From positions 1 through 64,000 of the forward strand of contig NC_052120.1 in assembly GCF_012273895.1 (NCBI RefSeq): a stretch of 64,000 nt of DNA. The letters are read 5' to 3'. The DNA comes from Zerene cesonia. Its lineage: Eukaryota; Arthropoda; Insecta; Lepidoptera; Pieridae. The translations under genes were made by a program, and so were the position numbers. Position 1 is the stretch's first letter, and the number at the start of each line of letters is the position of its first letter. Positions 61,501 to 64,000 of this stretch are shown piece by piece. Below the pieces are notes generated by a model. It saw only the letters and a program-made list of their open reading frames with translations. It did not search any database and had not been told where the DNA came from.

Positions 61501-63663
61501 CACTAAAATTTGTATATAATATAAAATCACAGACGATTAAAGTGGACGACCATTTACAGAAGGACGGAGGTTCTCTGCCTGAGGGGCGGTACTCGGTAGA
61601 CGACGGCAACCTGACGATCAGCGAGATTTCAGAAGACGATCGCGGTGTGTACGTTTGCACGGTGAGCAACGAGGCTGACGTTCTCGCGGTGGAGAGTGAA
61701 CTGCTCATAGAGAACGTGCCGCCGCGCGCTCCCTACAACCTCACCGCGCTCGCCGCGCACGACTCCATACATCTCTCGTGGGTGCCGGGTAAGAATCTGG
61801 CTTGGTGAGAACGTTGCACGACATATAGTTTGTAAGGCTGTGATATTATTTGTGTTATAGGACATAATGGACTCGATGTGGAGTACAACGTGTGGTATCG
61901 AGAACGTACGGATAGCGAGTGGCGAACTATGAAGATACTGTCGCGCGGGGTGACCGACGCGACGGTGGTGGGCCTGCGCCCCGCTACGCAGTACGAGCTT
62001 CGCGTGCTGTCGCAAGATCTCATAGGGGATGGACTCTTTAGCAAACCTATTTTCGTTACGACGTTAGGTTTGTTTAGCTGACTACTCTATCTTTATTATA
62101 AGTTACGGTTTACATGTAAATACGTGACCCGCCGAATGGTTACTATGCTCACTAGCAGTACCATTTACTTACAGTTTTAATAGCCAAACGACGAACAAAA
62201 TTTCTTATTTTATGTTTACATTGCTAGCTTCGGTCATCCAGCATATATGTACTGCTCCGCTAATGTCGGCATCGTCTCCATGTAAATATAATTTTAACGC
62301 GAGTGTGCGTGCGGGTTTTTAAAAACAGGGTTTTTAAAAAGGTTTAAAAATTCAACTTATAACAAAAAAAAAAAATACACCGGGTATTTGGAGGTTTTCA
62401 AGAGAAAAGTGAACTGGTACCTTCTAGAGAAGCGCGCTCCATCTTAGACCACCTCTCAGCTTACCATTAGGCGAGATCGTGGTCAAGCGCTACCCTATCA
62501 TGAATAAAGAAATAGTATTTTTTTATAGAAAATAATATTTTTATCTTACATCAGTAGCTATTTATATTCTTTTATATGTAATAAGTTCTTTATTGAAACA
62601 AAAACCAAAATTGTTGCTCTATAAAAAGAGTTTTATAAAACATAAAACAATACATTACAAATTTCTGTTCTGTTCTTTTCTTCTCTTATTTTAGTAAAAG
62701 TTACACAAAATTATTAACTTGTCAAATGAAAAAACAACATTAAAAGCTACTGTTTCAAATGATATTTTCTTAATCAGAAATATTTCTTTATAAAATAAAA
62801 CCGCGTTGTTTTTTCAAATGCAACGGACGAACGGTGCTGTCACCACAGATTAAATACTTTAAAATAAAACGCCAAAGACAATGCGCGGCTTATTTAAAAT
62901 GCAATGAAATAGGAAAGCGCTTAATTTCATTTTACATATATTGTTTTAAATATATATATTTAGCTCATAACGGTCTTAGAAAATAATCGTTCATCTTTTA
63001 CAAGTAAGCGGGTTATAACTGGCTCTTGAAAATCGTTAAGCATAAGCTTGATAATTTCTCTCTAAATATCGGTGATCGGTTGGACTATTAGTAGACAGGG
63101 TCATTTTATGATAAAAATGATGTAGAGGTCAGCGAGGCGGTGAGTGCGCTGGCGGCGGCCGCCACCGAGCCGGGGACCGAGTCAGGCGTCGAGCCTGGCG
63201 CCGAGCCAGGCGCCGAGCCGAGCGACGTGCGTGAGCTCGACGTTAGTGTGCGCCTGCTGGACGAGGGCGCGCTCGTGCGCTGGGCGCCGCGCGCGCCCGC
63301 CCGCTGCGCGCTGCGCTGGTATCGCGAAGAGCCCGAGCGCACGCTGCTCGCCACGGCGCACACGCACCACGACTACATACTCGGTGAGCGCTGCGATCTC
63401 ACTTATGTCTTTTAAGGTAAAGGAATTTTATTAATTATGGAATAAATGTCGTAGTGAGTGAAGTGGAAGAGGGTGCGAGTTATTGGGCGCGCGTGGAGTG
63501 CGGGTCGGCGTGGGGCGGCGCGGCGCTGCACGTGCCGCAGTACGGGCGCATGCGCGGCGTGGCGCTGGGCGTGGGCGTGGGCGCGCTGCTACTGGCCGCG
63601 CTGGCCGCCGCCGCGCTGCTCCTGCGCCGCCGCCTGTGCGCGCCCGCCAAGCGCCCCCGCTGA
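54403..63663 (+). CDS. bdl: Borderless (Bdl) immunoglobulin/fibronectin-III cell adhesion receptor
   Basis: Nine exons splice in phase to 667 aa: 54403-54585, 59454-59679, 59756-60037, 60308-60498, 61253-61471, 61560-61788, 61861-62067, 63126-63383 and 63455-63663. A signal peptide (1-20) is followed by four Ig domains with paired cysteines: NCHLDFPFG/YRCLVTF, LECLPK/YECRVA, LDCHFS/YSCTPY and LPCSAA/YVCTVS. Then come an FN3 domain from PPRAPYNLTAL to LSQDLIGDGLFSKP, a second FN3-like domain (about 515-625) after a Glu/Pro-rich repeat (EPGAEPGAEP), one membrane helix (633-655) and a 12-residue cytoplasmic tail RRRLCAPAKRPR. The order and many blocks (YKAKVVY, NPPLTNLRWEKDG, GVFYSRNGSLLF) match Drosophila borderless, which acts with turtle in axon tiling and glial wrapping. 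The second FN3 is weakly conserved. Intron 1 is 4.9 kb; three introns are only 72-88 bp. The tail is much shorter than the one I recall for the fly protein. Confidence 0.95.
55485..55518. repeat. (TA)n microsatellite
   Basis: About 17 TA units in borderless intron 1. Confidence 0.95.
56380..56640 (+). repeat. Diverged repeat shared with 34.8 kb
   Basis: Carries ATGCCCATTAGACTGAGCAG, GTTTGCTAACACGTCATTCC, GTGCTCATCACGTGCAAC and CAGTTTCCAAAATAACG, the block order of 34830-35090. It sits in borderless intron 1. Confidence 0.55.
57240..57435 (+). other. GC-rich island with possible exon in borderless intron 1
   Basis: After an acceptor-like ccccaatacag at 57263-57273, one plus frame runs GPNSQGGHGTSPAESTLGG, then HCAACG and RQPPWRVRCSSQC, and stops at TAA near 57430. 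The minus strand is open too. Borderless splices in frame from 54585 to 59454 without it. Function unknown; a CpG-rich regulatory island is equally possible. Confidence 0.2.
58380..58660. promoter_or_regulatory. CpG-rich island in borderless intron 1
   Basis: About 280 bp of GC-rich sequence (for example GGGCGCGGGGCGCGGGCCGC) 0.8 kb before borderless exon 2. It has no coding signal I recognise. An internal promoter or enhancer would explain it; this is inference from composition only. Confidence 0.3.
62068..63125. other. Borderless intron 7
   Basis: AT-rich 1.06 kb intron between the two FN3 domains, with a decayed repeat near 62415-62520 (CAGCTTACCATTAGGCGAGA). No exon resembling additional borderless sequence was found. 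Confidence 0.5.
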
Positions 63664-64000
63664 CGCCGCAGCCGCTGTGTTAATGGACTTTAACCGAGTG
63701 CAATGTTAAAATCTACAAAAACTCTATTATTGATCAAAGAGATCTGTTAAAACTTAAGTGCGTAAAGAAAATATGTCTTTGTGCAGGAAATGTTGTATAC
63801 TACTACAAAACTTACTTGGTTACTTGGGTCAAGCTGGTGAATTACTACGGCGTCGGGCGTGCCTTAATGAATTTCAGTAATTTATACCAACTATTAATAT
63901 GGCAGAATATCCAAGGTTATAAACAGAAATTCGGAAAAATTTGCAGAAAAATATCGGAGTTGAGCATATAATAATTTTGTAATAGATAATACTGAATATT
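63664..64000 (+). other. Sequence after the borderless stop codon
   Basis: AT-rich, probably 3' UTR. No AATAAA is present before the window ends, so the transcript end lies outside or uses a variant signal. Confidence 0.4.

Overview
The window is draft-assembly DNA from a lepidopteran (moth or butterfly). The evidence is AT-rich non-coding sequence with sharply GC-rich exons, many Helitron-like elements with a 5'-TC start and a CTAG end (Lep1 type), a tRNA-headed SINE with a GATGAT tail, and exon sequences that read as typical insect orthologues. Four N runs of stereotyped size (1000, 10, 100 and 100) and a 10-N run inside a coding exon mark scaffold gaps.

Six protein-coding genes can be supported, all from exon-level reading with splice sites and phases. 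(1) 5.4-6.9 kb, +: four exons of the extracellular part of a SID-1/SIDT-family membrane protein. Its 5' end falls in or beyond a gap, and its transmembrane part is not found. (2) 12.0-13.5 kb, -: the first three coding exons of a secreted or membrane MANSC-domain protein. (3) 26.9-30.1 kb, +: a complete PPP1R14 (CPI-17/PHI-1) type inhibitor of protein phosphatase 1, 168 aa. (4) 36.3-45.2 kb, -: a complete checkpoint kinase 1 (grapes) in seven coding exons, interrupted by a 10-N gap. (5) 46.3-48.5 kb, +: a non-muscle myosin essential light chain (Mlc-c), lacking only the exon with the start codon. (6) 54.4-63.7 kb, +: a complete borderless (bdl) Ig/FN3 adhesion receptor in nine exons, 667 aa.

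The genes are not an operon and share no single pathway. Chk1 and Mlc-c are divergent across about 1.15 kb and may share a promoter region. Both Mlc-c and PPP1R14 bear on myosin: the light chain is a myosin II subunit, and PPP1R14 proteins in vertebrates inhibit myosin phosphatase. They are not adjacent, since Chk1 lies between them. The long stretches between genes (15.7-26.8, 30.3-36.0, 48.9-54.3 kb) and the large introns hold decayed LINE, SINE, Helitron and MITE copies plus isolated GC-rich islands that may be promoters or enhancers.

I saw no CRISPR array, tRNA or rRNA gene and no bacterial-type system. The most interesting unexplained structures are the abrupt end of the SIDT gene, a 67-bp near-perfect palindrome at 51.5 kb beside a decayed LINE, a cluster of imperfect palindromes at 33.4-34.4 kb, and GC islands inside the borderless first intron.
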